Shown here piece after piece: positions 20,416 to 29,919 of a stretch of 64,000 nt of DNA. The notes under the pieces were generated by a model. The model made no database searches and was not told where the DNA came from. It worked only from the letters and a program-made list of their open reading frames with translations. A program made the translations under genes and the position numbers. Positions within the stretch are counted from its first letter, which is position 1, and every line of letters begins with the position of its first letter. The stretch comes from Phycisphaerales bacterium (GTDB lineage Bacteria > Planctomycetota > Phycisphaerae > Phycisphaerales > UBA1924). The stretch spans positions 248,001 to 312,000 of the forward strand of contig JADJMV010000006.1 in assembly GCA_016709445.1 (NCBI GenBank). Reading direction: 5' to 3'.

Positions 20416-21252
20416 TCAGCCCGCGGAGGGCGGCGGCGCGGTGGCGGGGGTGATGCTCCGCGCGGCTTCCACGAGTTCGCGAACAAAGGCGGCACCGGCG
20501 CGGACCGGTTCCTGGCCCTGCTCCCGGGCGAGATCCATGCGGCGGACGAGCGCGCTGCCGACGATGGCGGCGTCGGCGTGGGCGACGACGGCACGGATGT
20601 GGTCGGCCGAGGAGATGCCGAAGCCGCAGGCGATGGGCAGGTCGGTCACGCGGCGGAGCGCGGCGACGCGTCGCTCGACGTTGGGCGCCTCGCCCCGCTC
20701 GCCGGTGATGCCGGTGCGGGCGAGGAGGTACACGAACCCGCTGCAGGCCTCGGCGATGGCTTGGGCCCGCTCGGGCGGGGTCGTCGGGGCGATGAGCAGG
20801 GTGCCGGTCAGTCCCTCGTCCCGGGCGGCGGCGAGGAGGGCGGCGGACTCTTCGAGCGGGGCGTCGGGGTAGATGACCCCGTCGAATCCGGCGGCTGCGG
20901 CCCGCTTGGCGAAGCCCTGGGGCCCGCCGCAGCGGAACACCAGTGAGACACTCACCATCGCCACGAGGCCGATCGAGAGATGGGGCCGGACGGCCTCCAC
21001 CTGGCGGAAGACGCTCTCGGGGGTGACGCCGGCGAGGAGCGCGTCGTGCATGGCGGAGGCGATGACCGGGCCATCGGCGATGGGGTCTGAGAAGGGGATG
21101 CCGATCTCCACGATGGCGGCTCCCTCGTCCTGGAGCGCGCGGAGCAGGTCGGGGGTGGAGTCGGGGGCGGGGTGGCCGGCGCAGACGAAGGGCATCAGGA
21201 GGCGTTCGCCTCTCGCCCGCGCCTGCTCAAACGTGGCCACAATCCGGTTCAT
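20416..21252 (-). CDS. trpA: Tryptophan synthase alpha subunit
   Basis: TIM-barrel lyase of 278 residues that cleaves indole-3-glycerol phosphate to indole and glyceraldehyde 3-phosphate in the TrpAB complex. The catalytic residues fall at their standard places: Glu49 in VEIGIPFSDP and Asp60 in DPIADGP. The phosphate-binding C-terminal part is seen in GFGISSADHI and VGSAL. The start is the ATG giving MNRIVATFEQ; 14 in-frame codons upstream are not conserved-looking. trpB is not adjacent here, which is unusual, since trpBA is usually a pair; trpD lies 25 kb away. The gene lies upstream of glnN on the same strand. Confidence 0.95.
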   Translation of the reverse strand: MNRIVATFEQARARGERLLMPFVCAGHPAPDSTPDLLRALQDEGAAIVEIGIPFSDPIADGPVIASAMHDALLAGVTPESVFRQVEAVRPHLSIGLVAMVSVSLVFRCGGPQGFAKRAAAAGFDGVIYPDAPLEESAALLAAARDEGLTGTLLIAPTTPPERAQAIAEACSGFVYLLARTGITGERGEAPNVERRVAALRRVTDLPIACGFGISSADHIRAVVAHADAAIVGSALVRRMDLAREQGQEPVRAGAAFVRELVEAARSITPATAPPPSAG

Positions 21253-21651
21253 GACGAGCGGAGGGTATCGCGGGGGCTGCGCACTGGCCAGCAATTCTGG
21301 GTTTGGTCCCGTTCCTCACCCGCGTCGCGAGGGGACCGAGGGGCAATTTCGGATTGTGTCTGGAGTTTGACTTTCGGGCTCGCAACCTGGGGTTTCTCGG
21401 CGTTTGCGATTGCTCCTGCTGCGCGTGGGGGTTGTGGGCCGTGGTTTCTCAGATTCGTGGGCGATTCGGGACGTGGGTCATTGACCGGGGGGTCGCGCTC
21501 CCCTAAATTGAAATCCATCACATTTTCGGATTTCGTTTGGATCGTGTTCAATACGACCGTCAAGTTGGGGCGCAGCGGGCCGACGGCCATCCCCGTGCGG
21601 AGCGGGGGGCGTCCGAGTTCGGCGCGTCCTCATTGCCTGAGGAGAAGCTCA
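21253..21651. other. 399-bp divergent intergenic region (trpA / protease)
   Basis: No convincing gene is seen. The half nearest the protease is distinctly AT-richer than its surroundings (about 21505-21560, with TTGAAATCC and ATTTTCGGATTTCG), which fits promoter DNA for the secreted protease. No -35/-10 pair stands out, so none is annotated. The Shine-Dalgarno of the protease lies at the right end. Confidence 0.5.
21639..21644 (+). promoter_or_regulatory. Shine-Dalgarno that sets the subtilase start
   Basis: GAGGAG lies 7 nt before the ATG at 21652, directly ahead of the signal peptide. The open frame extends 160 codons further upstream through intergenic DNA, so this site decides the start. 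Confidence 0.6.
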
Positions 21652-23865
21652 ATGTCGCAATGGAATCGCAGGGGGCTGCTGTCCGCCGCGGCGGCGGCGG
21701 CGTTTGCGGGTGTGGCGTTCGGAGGCGTGGAGCAGGGTGTCCGTTCGCCGACGGGTCTTGGGTCGTCGGACTGGCGTCTCATGCGGAATGTGCTGATCGA
21801 GCGTTGCGAGCAGACGGGCGCGGAGTTGGCGTACGACCCATTCTCGGTGCTGGTGAAGTTCCGTGATGGTGTGCGTGTGGACGCGGCGGGGACGGCGGGC
21901 CTGGTGGGTGGCCGCGTGATCCGCTCGTTCGAGATCGTGCCCGGCCTGTACCAGTTCACGGTGGGCGGGATGACGGCGGAGCAGGCGTTGAGCACGCTGA
22001 ACGGCGCGGCGCTGTCGGGGCTGATCGAGTACGCGGAGCCGGACTACATCGTGCACGCGACGGGGATCCCGAACGACTCGGGCTTCGGAAGCCTGTGGGG
22101 GATGCACAACACGGGCCAGACGGTGAACGGCGACCCGGGGATCGCGGACGCGGACATCGACGCGCCGGAGGCGTGGGACGTGTTCACGGGCTCGCAGAGC
22201 TTCAAGATCGGCGTGATCGATACGGGGATCCGGTACACGCACCCGGATCTGTCGGCGAACGTGTGGACGAACCCCGGTGAGGTGGCGGGGAACGGGATCG
22301 ACGACGACGGGAACGGGTACAAGGACGACATCCACGGGTACGACTTCTACAACAATGACGGCGACCCGATGGACGACAACGGCCACGGGACGCACACGTC
22401 GGGGACGATCGGCGCCCGCGGGAATAACGGGATCGGCGTGGCGGGTGTGAACTGGCAGTGCAGCCTGGTCGGTCTGAAGTTCCTCTCGAGCGGCGGTTCG
22501 GGGGCGACTTCGGACGCGATCTCGGCGGTGAACTACTGCCGGACGATGGGGATCAAGGTCTCGAATAACTCGTGGGGCGGGGGGAGCTTCTCGAGCTCGC
22601 TGCAGTCGGCGATCGAGAACGCCAAGAGCATCGGGCACATCTTCGTGTGCGCGGCGGGGAATTCCGGTACCAACAACGACTCGAGCCCCTTCTACCCGGC
22701 GAACAACAACAACACCAATCTGATCTCGGTGCTGGCGACGACGAACAACGACGCCAAGGCGTCGTTCTCGAACTACGGGCAGACGACGGTGGACATCGGG
22801 GCCCCGGGCCAGACCATCTATTCGACGTACGGCGGGAGTTACGCGTACCTCGACGGGACGTCGATGGCGTCTCCGCATGTGGCGGGCGTGGTGGCGTTGG
22901 TCTACGCGAAGAACCCCGGGTGGACCTGGAGCCAGGTGGCCACGCAGGTGCTGAGCACGGCGCGTCCCGTGGGCTCGCTGTCGACTCGTTGCGTGACGGG
23001 GGGCATCGTGAATGCTCGCGACGCGATCGGCGGGACGCCGAATACGCCGCCGGTCATCACGATCAACTCGCCGACTTATGGGGCGACGTTCACGCAGGGT
23101 GACGTCGTGACGTTTAGCACGACGACGCTGGACGCGGAGGACGGGAACATCTCGAGCCAGGTGACGTGGACGGACAACCTGAACGGGCTGATCGGAGTGG
23201 GGAACTTCTCGACGTCGAGCCTGAGCGTCGGGACGCACTACATCGACGTGGAGGTCACCGACTCGGGCGGTCTCACGGACTACGTGTTCCTGACGATCGG
23301 CATCAACGCGGCGTCGGTGCCGAATCAGCCGACGGCGGTGAGCACGCTGGAGGGCGCGCCCGGTGTCCTCACGTTCACCTGGATCGACAACTCCAACAAC
23401 GAGACGAAGTTCAACGTGCAGCGTCAGGAGAAGGTCGGGACCTGGAAGAACACGACCACGGTTGCGAATCCCCCGGCCAACTCGACCTCCTATACCGAGA
23501 GCGTGTCCCCGGGCGGATGGCGGTACCGCGTGCGGGCGCAGGGGAGCAGCGGGTACTCGGCCTGGACGCCGTTCAAGATGGCCAAGCCGGCGACCGCGAA
23601 CGGCATGACCGCGAGTGCGAGCGGCTCGACGGCCAACTTCTCCTGGTCGGACAATTCGGGGATCGAGTACCAGTACACGCTGCAACGCCAGCAGAAGGTG
23701 GGCAATGCCTGGACGAACACGACGACCATCGGCACCGCGCCTGCGGACAGCACATCGTCGTCGGACACGCCCGGAACGGGCACCTGGCGCTACCGGGTGC
23801 AGGCCAACAGCCTCGGGCTGAGCAGCAACTGGTCGGCGTGGTCGAAGGCGGTCACGATCCCGTGA
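21652..23865 (+). CDS. Secreted subtilisin-like (S8) serine protease with C-terminal Ig/Fn3-like domains
   Basis: Exported protease of 737 residues. After a signal peptide (about 1-25) comes a propeptide (about 40-135, with SVLVKFRDGV and LIEYAEPDYIVHA, an I9-like inhibitor), then the subtilase domain with the full triad: Asp190 in VIDTGI, His245 in NGHGTHTSG and Ser404 in GTSMASPHVAG, plus the oxyanion Asn337 in AAGNSG. Asp/Asn-rich insertions (DDDGNGYKDD) suggest calcium sites. The C-terminal third has one Ig/cadherin-like domain (PPVITINSP) and two related fibronectin-III-like domains (VQRQEKVGTWKNTTT and LQRQQKVGNAWTNTTT), a duplication. A likely role is extracellular protein degradation. 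A hairpin terminator follows. Confidence 0.95.
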   Translation: MSQWNRRGLLSAAAAAAFAGVAFGGVEQGVRSPTGLGSSDWRLMRNVLIERCEQTGAELAYDPFSVLVKFRDGVRVDAAGTAGLVGGRVIRSFEIVPGLYQFTVGGMTAEQALSTLNGAALSGLIEYAEPDYIVHATGIPNDSGFGSLWGMHNTGQTVNGDPGIADADIDAPEAWDVFTGSQSFKIGVIDTGIRYTHPDLSANVWTNPGEVAGNGIDDDGNGYKDDIHGYDFYNNDGDPMDDNGHGTHTSGTIGARGNNGIGVAGVNWQCSLVGLKFLSSGGSGATSDAISAVNYCRTMGIKVSNNSWGGGSFSSSLQSAIENAKSIGHIFVCAAGNSGTNNDSSPFYPANNNNTNLISVLATTNNDAKASFSNYGQTTVDIGAPGQTIYSTYGGSYAYLDGTSMASPHVAGVVALVYAKNPGWTWSQVATQVLSTARPVGSLSTRCVTGGIVNARDAIGGTPNTPPVITINSPTYGATFTQGDVVTFSTTTLDAEDGNISSQVTWTDNLNGLIGVGNFSTSSLSVGTHYIDVEVTDSGGLTDYVFLTIGINAASVPNQPTAVSTLEGAPGVLTFTWIDNSNNETKFNVQRQEKVGTWKNTTTVANPPANSTSYTESVSPGGWRYRVRAQGSSGYSAWTPFKMAKPATANGMTASASGSTANFSWSDNSGIEYQYTLQRQQKVGNAWTNTTTIGTAPADSTSSSDTPGTGTWRYRVQANSLGLSSNWSAWSKAVTIP

Positions 23866-23891
23866 CCCCGGTTTGATGGATGCTCGACACT

Positions 23892-23926
23892 CGGCGGGCC
23901 GCCTCGGGGCGTCCCGCCGGCTTTTT
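23892..23926 (+). terminator. Rho-independent terminator after the subtilase
   Basis: Stem CGGCGGG / CCCGCCG (23892-23898 and 23913-23919) with a GC-rich loop is followed by a T5 tract (23922-23926), 26 bp beyond the protease stop on the same strand. The T tract is on the plus side only. Confidence 0.75.
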
Positions 23927-23945
23927 GGGGGCAGCGGGGCGTCGG

Positions 23946-24773
23946 TCAGCCGACGACATCGCGGAGATCGTCGAGCCCCTCCGTGAGGATCCGGGGGCCG
24001 TCCTCGGTGACGAGGATGTCGTGCTCGTAGTGGACCGCGAGCGAGCCATCGGCGGTCGAGATCGGCCACTTGAGCACCGGGTCGGTCTTGGTGCGGCTGG
24101 TGCCGATGGCGATCATGGGTTCGACGGCAACGAGGGTGCCGACGGCGCAGCGTTGGTGACCTTCGGGCCAACTCATGGGCCAGACCGGCACGACATTGGA
24201 AACGAAGGGCTTGCCGTGGAGTGTCCGCCCGATGCCGTGGCCGCCGAGGCCTTCCACGAGGTGGAGCCCACAATCGCCCTCGACGTAGCCCTGGACCGTG
24301 CGTGCCCAGTCGATCCATTGATTGGAGGGCCGGATCGCTTGGACGCCCCGCCGGATGGACTCCTTGCCAACGTCCATCAACCGACGCACCTCGGGGCCGG
24401 GCTCACCGAGGCTGTAGGTCCAGGCGGCGTCGCCGATCCAACCCTTTCGCCAGACGCCGATGTCGACCTTGAGCAGGTCGCCCTCGATCAGGGGGCGGGT
24501 GAAGGAGGCGACGGTGCCGTGCACGATGCAGTCGTTCACGCTGAGGCAGGCGTGGCAGGGGAAAGCAGGTGTGCGGGGGACCTTGTATCCGAGGAAACAG
24601 GAGCGGCAGGAGAGGTCGGCGAGCGTTTTGGCGACGAAGGCATCGATCTCCGCGAGGGTGAGTCCGACTCGCAGGAAGTCGGCGACACGCCGGTGGGTCT
24701 CCACCACCGCCTGGGCGGCGTCGTAGGCAGCGGCGGCGTCGGCCGGGCGGATTCCTTCGGCGGAGCGCGGCAT
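23946..24773 (-). CDS. map: Methionine aminopeptidase type I
   Basis: Dinuclear metalloenzyme of 275 residues that removes the initiator Met from new proteins. All metal ligands are visible: Asp104 (KVDIG), Asp115 (GDAAWTY), His179 (GGHGIGR), Glu218 (AVEPM) and Glu250 (HYEHDILVTEDG), with the substrate His85 in IVHG. The N-terminal part includes CRSCFLGY and CHACLSVND, a Cys cluster resembling longer MetAP-I variants, though no full zinc finger is present. The start is the ATG giving MPRSAEGIRP. Map is often near ribosomal or secY genes, but here it lies between a secreted protease and a lipid-kinase-like gene, with a 51 bp divergent promoter region. Confidence 0.95.
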   Translation of the reverse strand: MPRSAEGIRPADAAAAYDAAQAVVETHRRVADFLRVGLTLAEIDAFVAKTLADLSCRSCFLGYKVPRTPAFPCHACLSVNDCIVHGTVASFTRPLIEGDLLKVDIGVWRKGWIGDAAWTYSLGEPGPEVRRLMDVGKESIRRGVQAIRPSNQWIDWARTVQGYVEGDCGLHLVEGLGGHGIGRTLHGKPFVSNVVPVWPMSWPEGHQRCAVGTLVAVEPMIAIGTSRTKTDPVLKWPISTADGSLAVHYEHDILVTEDGPRILTEGLDDLRDVVG

Positions 24774-24824
24774 GGCCGGGATGGTAGGCGACGAGGGCCG
24801 GGCTCACCCGGTAGGCTCACGCCT

Positions 24825-25714
24825 GTGCGCGTGCTGATGCTTGCCAACATGAGTTCGGGGAGGGGATCCGCGCCCCGGATGGCCGCGGGGCTGCGGCGAG
24901 AGTTGCTGCTGTGGGGCCACCGGGTTGCATTACGCGACGTGGGGGCCGCGGGGCGAGCGGCGCCGGCGCGACCCATGCATGAGCAGATTGGCGACTCCGA
25001 CGTGGTGCTCTCTATCGGCGGCGATGGCACGATCCACCACGCCCTTTGCGATCTGGTGCGAACGCAGCGTCCGGTGTACCACGTGCCCGGCGGCAACGAG
25101 AACCTGTTCGCCCGGGAGTTTGGCATGACCTCGGAGCCCGCGGCGGTTCTGGGGGCGTTGGACCGGGGCCAGGTCCGGGCGGTCGACTTGGGCGCCTCGG
25201 CCACGGGCTACTTCGCGATCATGGCTTCGATCGGCCCGGATGCGGGGGTGATTCATCGCCTGCACGCCGTACGTGGCCGAGCGACGGGACACGCGATGTA
25301 TCTGGGGCCGACGCTGGCCGAGTGCGTGCAGCCACATCTGCCGCTGCTCACGGTGCGGATCGATGGGGTCCCGGTGGTCGAGCGTCGGCACGGGATGGTC
25401 GTGATCGCCAACTGCGCTCAGTATGCCGCGAGGCTCGACCCGGCGCGGGGGGCCGACATGTTCGACGGCCTGCTGGACGTGGTCTTTCTCCCGGCGAGGA
25501 GCACGGTGCGGGCGCTGCTGTGGGCCGCGCGATGTTGCGTGGGCGAGCACTTGGGCGACATCGGTGTTGTGCGAGGGCGCGGGCCGAGGTGGTGATCGAG
25601 TCGGGGGAGCGTGCGCCGTGGCAGGCGGACGGGGAGGCCTCCGGGTGGATCACGCCGGGCGAGGCGCTGGTGTTGCGGGCCCGGCCTCGGGTGCTCCGGG
25701 TGCTGGCGCCGTAA
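24825..25714 (+). pseudogene. Diacylglycerol/lipid kinase-like protein, C-terminal frameshift
   Basis: DAGK-catalytic-domain protein. It starts at GTG 24825 (VRVLMLANMSSGRGS; an ATG follows four codons later) and shows the kinase signature LSIGGDGTIHHAL and the conserved VPGGNENLFAREF. The first frame ends at 25595 after VVRGRGPRW. The expected C-terminal strand pair continues in another frame (VVIESGERAPWQADGEASGW to VLRVLAP, 25714), so one indel lies at about 25565-25590 within GC-rich sequence. Members phosphorylate diacylglycerol or sphingoid bases, or act as related regulators; the substrate is not known here. Without the shift the protein would be about 297 residues, normal for the family. 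This may be a sequence error rather than a dead gene. Confidence 0.7.
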
Positions 25715-25753
25715 GGGGCGGGGCGGCTCTTCGCGCGACACGTGCGGCCGGGC

Positions 25754-26986
25754 TCAGGGGATCGCGCGGCCGGCGCAGATGGTCATGTCCACGGGGTTTC
25801 CGCCGAACTCGAGCGCCAGCGAGCGTTCATCGGTATGGCGGAGGAGCACGAGGTCGGCGCGGAGGCCGGGGGCGAGCCGTCCCCGGTCGGCGAGGCCGAG
25901 CAGGGCGGCGGGCATGGCGGTGGCGCAGGCGATCGATTCCGACGGGGAGAGGCCGCAGGCGCGCGTCGCGAGGGCGATGGCCATGGGCATGGACTGGCAT
26001 GGCGCGCTGCCGGGATTGCAGTTGGTCGCGATGGCGAGTCTGCCTCCGGCATCGAGGAAGGCCCGGCCGTTGGCGTAGCGTCCGTCGGTATGAAATCCAG
26101 CGCAGGGCAGCGCGACGCCGAAGGTCTCGGAGGCGGCGAGCGTGCAGAGATCTTCGGTGGTCGAGGCCTCGAGGTGGTCGATTGAGCGATAGCCTCGGCG
26201 GACCCCCTCGGGGACCAGGCCGAGAGCGTGGAACTGATCGGCGTGGACTCGGACGGGGTGACCGCTGCGCCGGGCTCGGTCGAAAAGCTCGAGGCACTCG
26301 TCGCGGGTCCACGCCCCATCCTCGCAATAGGCGTCGATGGCGATGCCGGGGAATTCGGCGGTGATCGCGGGCAGGGTCTCGTCGATCGTCCGGCGGACGA
26401 ACGCGTTGCGGGATTGGGGGGTCTGGGCGTCCGGATCGATCGCGTGGCCGATGCAGGCGGTCAACGTGATCGTGCCGGGCCAGGAGGAGGCCGCATCGCG
26501 GATGGCGCGGAGCATCTTCAGCTCGGCGTCGGTGGAGAGCCCGTAGCCGCTCTTGATCTCGACGCTGGTCGTGCCCTCCCGGAGCAGCCAGCCGAGGCGC
26601 GCGAGCAGTTGGTCGCGGAGTTCGGACTGCGTGGCAGCTCGGACGGCCCGGACCGTCGCGAGGATGCCGCCGCCTGCCCGTAGAATCTCCAGATAGGTCG
26701 CGCCGCGGAGTTTGGCCTCCCACTCGCCGAGGCGGTTCCCGGCCCAGCAGAGATGGGTGTGGCAATCGACGAACCCGGGCATCAGGACGCGGCCTCGGGC
26801 GTCGATCCGGGCATCTGTGTCGAGGCCATCCGGCGGACCATTCTCGCCGAGCGCGGCGATGGTTTGACCCTCGACCAAGAGCCAGCCCCTCTCGATGATG
26901 CCGAGGTCGCCGGTGAGCCGGCCGCGCCGGTTCGCGGGGTCGCCGGGCAGCGTGATCAGCCTGGCGTTCTCGAAGAGCAGGCTCAC
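25754..26986 (-). CDS. hutI: Imidazolonepropionase
   Basis: Amidohydrolase of 410 residues that converts 4-imidazolone-5-propanoate to N-formimino-L-glutamate, the third step of histidine breakdown. Motifs: metal-binding HTH in VDCHTHLCWAGNR (76-78), EIKSGYG, HADQFHALG, and TNCNPGSAPC near the C terminus with the conserved Asn/Pro region. The GTG start overlaps the stop of the upstream hutG-like gene (GTGA), so the two are translationally coupled; the longer frame upstream of this GTG reads through hutG and is rejected. hutH and hutU are not in the window. Confidence 0.92.
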   Translation of the reverse strand: MSLLFENARLITLPGDPANRRGRLTGDLGIIERGWLLVEGQTIAALGENGPPDGLDTDARIDARGRVLMPGFVDCHTHLCWAGNRLGEWEAKLRGATYLEILRAGGGILATVRAVRAATQSELRDQLLARLGWLLREGTTSVEIKSGYGLSTDAELKMLRAIRDAASSWPGTITLTACIGHAIDPDAQTPQSRNAFVRRTIDETLPAITAEFPGIAIDAYCEDGAWTRDECLELFDRARRSGHPVRVHADQFHALGLVPEGVRRGYRSIDHLEASTTEDLCTLAASETFGVALPCAGFHTDGRYANGRAFLDAGGRLAIATNCNPGSAPCQSMPMAIALATRACGLSPSESIACATAMPAALLGLADRGRLAPGLRADLVLLRHTDERSLALEFGGNPVDMTICAGRAIP

Positions 26987-27873
26987 CCGGAGCGCTCCGT
27001 GAAGCCGCGGAGAAAGGCGAGGAAGAGGTGGGCGGCGAGGCGGGCGGTTCGCCCGGAATCGTCGTGGGGTGGGCTCAGTTCCATGATGTCGAAACAGCGG
27101 ACACGCTCGCTGGCGCCCGCGAGGAAGGCGGCCTCCTCGGCCTGACGCGGCGTCCAGCCGCAGGGGTTCATCGCGGAGACCCCGGGGGCGAAGGCCATGT
27201 CGATCACGTCGAGGTCGAGGCTGACGAACAGGTCGTGGTGGGGGGCCTCGAGGCGGGCGGAGAGGTGGGTCTCGTCGCCGATCGCGCCGCCGTTGGAGGT
27301 GAACCAGGCGCGATGCTCGGCGCTGTTGACAAGCGGGGAGAAGCCGAAGTTGTCGAGGCCTGAGAGTCCGCATTGCTCGATCAGGGCACGGAAGGCCATC
27401 CCGCTCCCGGGTTCGGGGCGGACGTCGAGGTGCGGGTCGAAGTAGACGCCCTGGAGCGGCTTGGTGCGGCTGGCGAGCGCACGCACGAAGGGGAAGGTGA
27501 GGTCGTGTCCGCCGCCGATGGCGACGGGGAGCAGGCCAAGATCGAGGAGGGATTCGGTCGCGCTGGTGACGCGCCGGTGGGTTTCGGCGAGGTTGGTGGT
27601 GTCGGGCCTGATGTCGCCGGCGTCGAAGACGCGGGGCCAGGGCCGGCCCTCGGGGGATTCGACGCCGTAGCGGGCGAGCGCCTCTCGGAAGGCTCGGGGG
27701 CCCTCGGCGGCGCCGGGCCGCCCCCGGTTGAGCGTGACGCCGGTATCGTCGGGCAGGCCGAGGAGCGCGACGGCGCAGCCCTCGGGGGCGTCCGTGGCGA
27801 TCGTGCTTGAGAAGCGGCCGGCGGCGCGGTCGGGCCAGGGGGCCGGAAGGGTGTGTGGGATAGGCAGGGGCAT
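26983..27873 (-). CDS. hutG: Formimidoylglutamase-like protein, arginase/ureohydrolase family
   Basis: Ureohydrolase-fold enzyme of 296 residues. The di-manganese site motifs are present in order: GGGHD, FDPHLDVR (where most relatives have DAHxD) and SLDLDVIDMAFAPG. By linkage to hutI it should hydrolyse N-formimino-glutamate to glutamate and formamide, ending the histidine pathway. Agmatinase or arginase activity is the alternative from sequence alone, but overlap with hutI makes HutG the best call. The substitution of Ala by Pro in the second metal motif is worth noting but keeps both acidic/His ligands. It is the first gene of the hutG-hutI pair. Confidence 0.85.
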   Translation of the reverse strand: MPLPIPHTLPAPWPDRAAGRFSSTIATDAPEGCAVALLGLPDDTGVTLNRGRPGAAEGPRAFREALARYGVESPEGRPWPRVFDAGDIRPDTTNLAETHRRVTSATESLLDLGLLPVAIGGGHDLTFPFVRALASRTKPLQGVYFDPHLDVRPEPGSGMAFRALIEQCGLSGLDNFGFSPLVNSAEHRAWFTSNGGAIGDETHLSARLEAPHHDLFVSLDLDVIDMAFAPGVSAMNPCGWTPRQAEEAAFLAGASERVRCFDIMELSPPHDDSGRTARLAAHLFLAFLRGFTERSG

Positions 27874-27934
27874 CGGGAGAGCCTACCGCGCACGGGGCGG
27901 TGAGAGGGTGTGGGTCCCTCTGCGGGGTGATGTA

Positions 27935-29647
27935 TCAGATGCCGCAGAGATTCACGCGGATGCCGAGACCGTGCGCCATCGCGGCCTTGGCGGCCATCGC
28001 TCGGTCCGCGCTGGCCGCGTCGGGGGCGTAGACCACCTGGATGTGGTTGGACTGGTGCTTGGCCATCAGTTGATCGCGACTGACACCGTGGAGCACGGCG
28101 TTCATGATTGGCCATTGTCTCGTCGTCGATTCCCACCGGCGGCGCATCTCGGACTCCGGCAGGGCGAGGGCCGTGCCGCGACCGAGGTCCATGCAGAGCG
28201 CGCCGGGCGCCGGGCCGCCCTTTGCTCCACCTGCGCGGCCATCGACATAGACCCGGCTCCACACGATCTCGCCCGGCCTGCTCATGCCGCAGATCCCCGA
28301 GCCACCGGGTGCGAAGTACATCGCGGGCTGGCGGTAGCCGATCGCGTCGGCGTAACCCTTCGCGAAGTGGCTCGGCGGCACGGCGCCGGAGATCTCGAAG
28401 ACCCAGATCTGGCCGTCCCACTCGCCATGGGGCGTGTAGGGCGTGGTCCCGCTGCGGTCGGTGTCAGACCAGCGGACGTCGTGGAGCGTGTTGTCCGGCG
28501 TCATGCCCATGGCCCGCCACACACGGTCGGTGACGAGGGCGTCGAGGCCGGCGCACTCGTCGACCTCGTTGAAGTGGGGGAGGGGGCGGCCGTCGAAGAT
28601 GATCTTCCCGGCGTTGGGCCCCTCGGTCGCCTTGACGGGCGGGCGCTCCGAGCAATTGAGCAGGCCCTCGACGAGGTCGCTGGCCACACACGTTTCGGTG
28701 AGGCCGAGCTGGTACTGGATGCCGATCGCGTCGCAGCCGTACTTGTCAGCGAGTCGCAGGGCCGCGATGTACATCTTGCACTGTTCGAGCACGTGCTCCT
28801 CGCGGAGTTGCTCAGGGCCGGGGCCGAGGTCAAACTTCATGCCGCGGGCGAGAATCCAGTCGTAGGCCGCCCGGGCCTCGGCTTCGGGCACGCGTTGCAT
28901 GCGGGCGAAGAGCGTGGATTGGCTCAGCCGCTCCTTGAAGGCTCCCGCTGGGTGGAGCAGGTGGTCGGGGATGATGGCGTTGAACATGCCCATGCAGCCC
29001 TCATCGAAGACACCCATGATGAAGGGGCGTCGCTCCACGGCGGCCGCGAGGTCGATCCCGAGGTTGCGCTCGGCGGCCCCGATCGAATTGACATCAAACC
29101 GGCGGACGTGGGAGAGGTCGTGCTCGATGCGTCCGGTCTCGCACCACTGCCCGAGCTTGGCGCGGAAGGCGGGGTCGGCGAAGTCCTCGCCCCAGAGCAG
29201 GCTGTGCTCGCGCCCCGCCTTGGTCAGCGAGCCGCGGAGGTTGAGTGCGCCGACGAGTCCGGGCCACTGGCCGGACCAGTTGGCGATGATGAGGATCGGG
29301 CCGCGGTGTCGGACGAGCCCGGGCACCACGTGCATTGAGTATTGCCAGACGCTCTCGACGACGACGAGCGGGGCGTCGGGATGGATGTTCTCGAAGACCT
29401 CGCGACCGTGGGCCTGGCTGAAGACGAAGCCGTGGGGTTCGGCGTCGGACCATCGCTCGGGCGAGCCGCGCACGACGGACCAGCCAAGACTCTCGAGCGC
29501 GGTGATTGCCTCGTGCTCGACGCGCTGCTGCGTTGGCCAGCAGAGGCTGTTGGCGCTCAGGCGTGAGTCGCCCGAGGCGATCAAGACGGCGGTCTTGGCC
29601 GGGAGGGCGTCGGGGAGTTGGAGCTTCGGGTGGGCGTACGTCGTCAT
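27935..29647 (-). CDS. L-fucose/L-arabinose isomerase-fold protein
   Basis: Cytosolic protein of 570 residues whose domain layout resembles the FucI/AraA superfamily (COG2407-like): an N-terminal Rossmann-type part (TAVLIASGDSRLSANSLCWP, LVVVESVWQYSMHVVPGL, ILIIANWSGQWPGLVGALN) and a C-terminal half with GCDAIGIQYQLGL and an isomerase-like finish (MNAVLHGVSRDQLMAKHQSN). Family members interconvert aldoses and ketoses using a metal; substrate and even activity are unproven here. The start is the ATG giving MTTYAHPKLQ; the 76 codons before it are polar and low-complexity. It is transcribed away from a KamA-family gene across 272 bp, with GH127 further along, hinting at pentose or deoxysugar use (inference). 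Confidence 0.65.
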   Translation of the reverse strand: MTTYAHPKLQLPDALPAKTAVLIASGDSRLSANSLCWPTQQRVEHEAITALESLGWSVVRGSPERWSDAEPHGFVFSQAHGREVFENIHPDAPLVVVESVWQYSMHVVPGLVRHRGPILIIANWSGQWPGLVGALNLRGSLTKAGREHSLLWGEDFADPAFRAKLGQWCETGRIEHDLSHVRRFDVNSIGAAERNLGIDLAAAVERRPFIMGVFDEGCMGMFNAIIPDHLLHPAGAFKERLSQSTLFARMQRVPEAEARAAYDWILARGMKFDLGPGPEQLREEHVLEQCKMYIAALRLADKYGCDAIGIQYQLGLTETCVASDLVEGLLNCSERPPVKATEGPNAGKIIFDGRPLPHFNEVDECAGLDALVTDRVWRAMGMTPDNTLHDVRWSDTDRSGTTPYTPHGEWDGQIWVFEISGAVPPSHFAKGYADAIGYRQPAMYFAPGGSGICGMSRPGEIVWSRVYVDGRAGGAKGGPAPGALCMDLGRGTALALPESEMRRRWESTTRQWPIMNAVLHGVSRDQLMAKHQSNHIQVVYAPDAASADRAMAAKAAMAHGLGIRVNLCGI

Positions 29648-29759
29648 GCGTGGAGCGTACGTCGACCCCCTCCGATGTCGCCGTTTGGGGTCTCTGAGCG
29701 ATGGGGTGCCTGCGGGGGCCCGTCTGTTCGGTTCTTGATCGGAAAATCCTGGCGGTCTA

Positions 29760-29788
29760 TTGCGGTCGGTGGTGCGGGTCGGTATCCT
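29760..29788 (+). promoter_or_regulatory. Candidate sigma-70-like promoter for the KamA-family gene
   Basis: TTGCGG and TATCCT are separated by exactly 17 nt in the 272-bp divergent gap, about 130 bp before the ATG at 29920. Both hexamers match the consensus only partly, so the call is weak. Confidence 0.25.
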
Positions 29789-29919
29789 GGGCTGTTCGGC
29801 GTCCGCGGATCCGCGGGTGCCGGTTGGGTCTGTGGGCCTCGTCCCGGTCAGGCGGGTGCGGGGCTCTGAGGACAACCTTTTCGTTCGGTCACGGGGACGG
29901 CCGTCAGGAGAACTGGCTC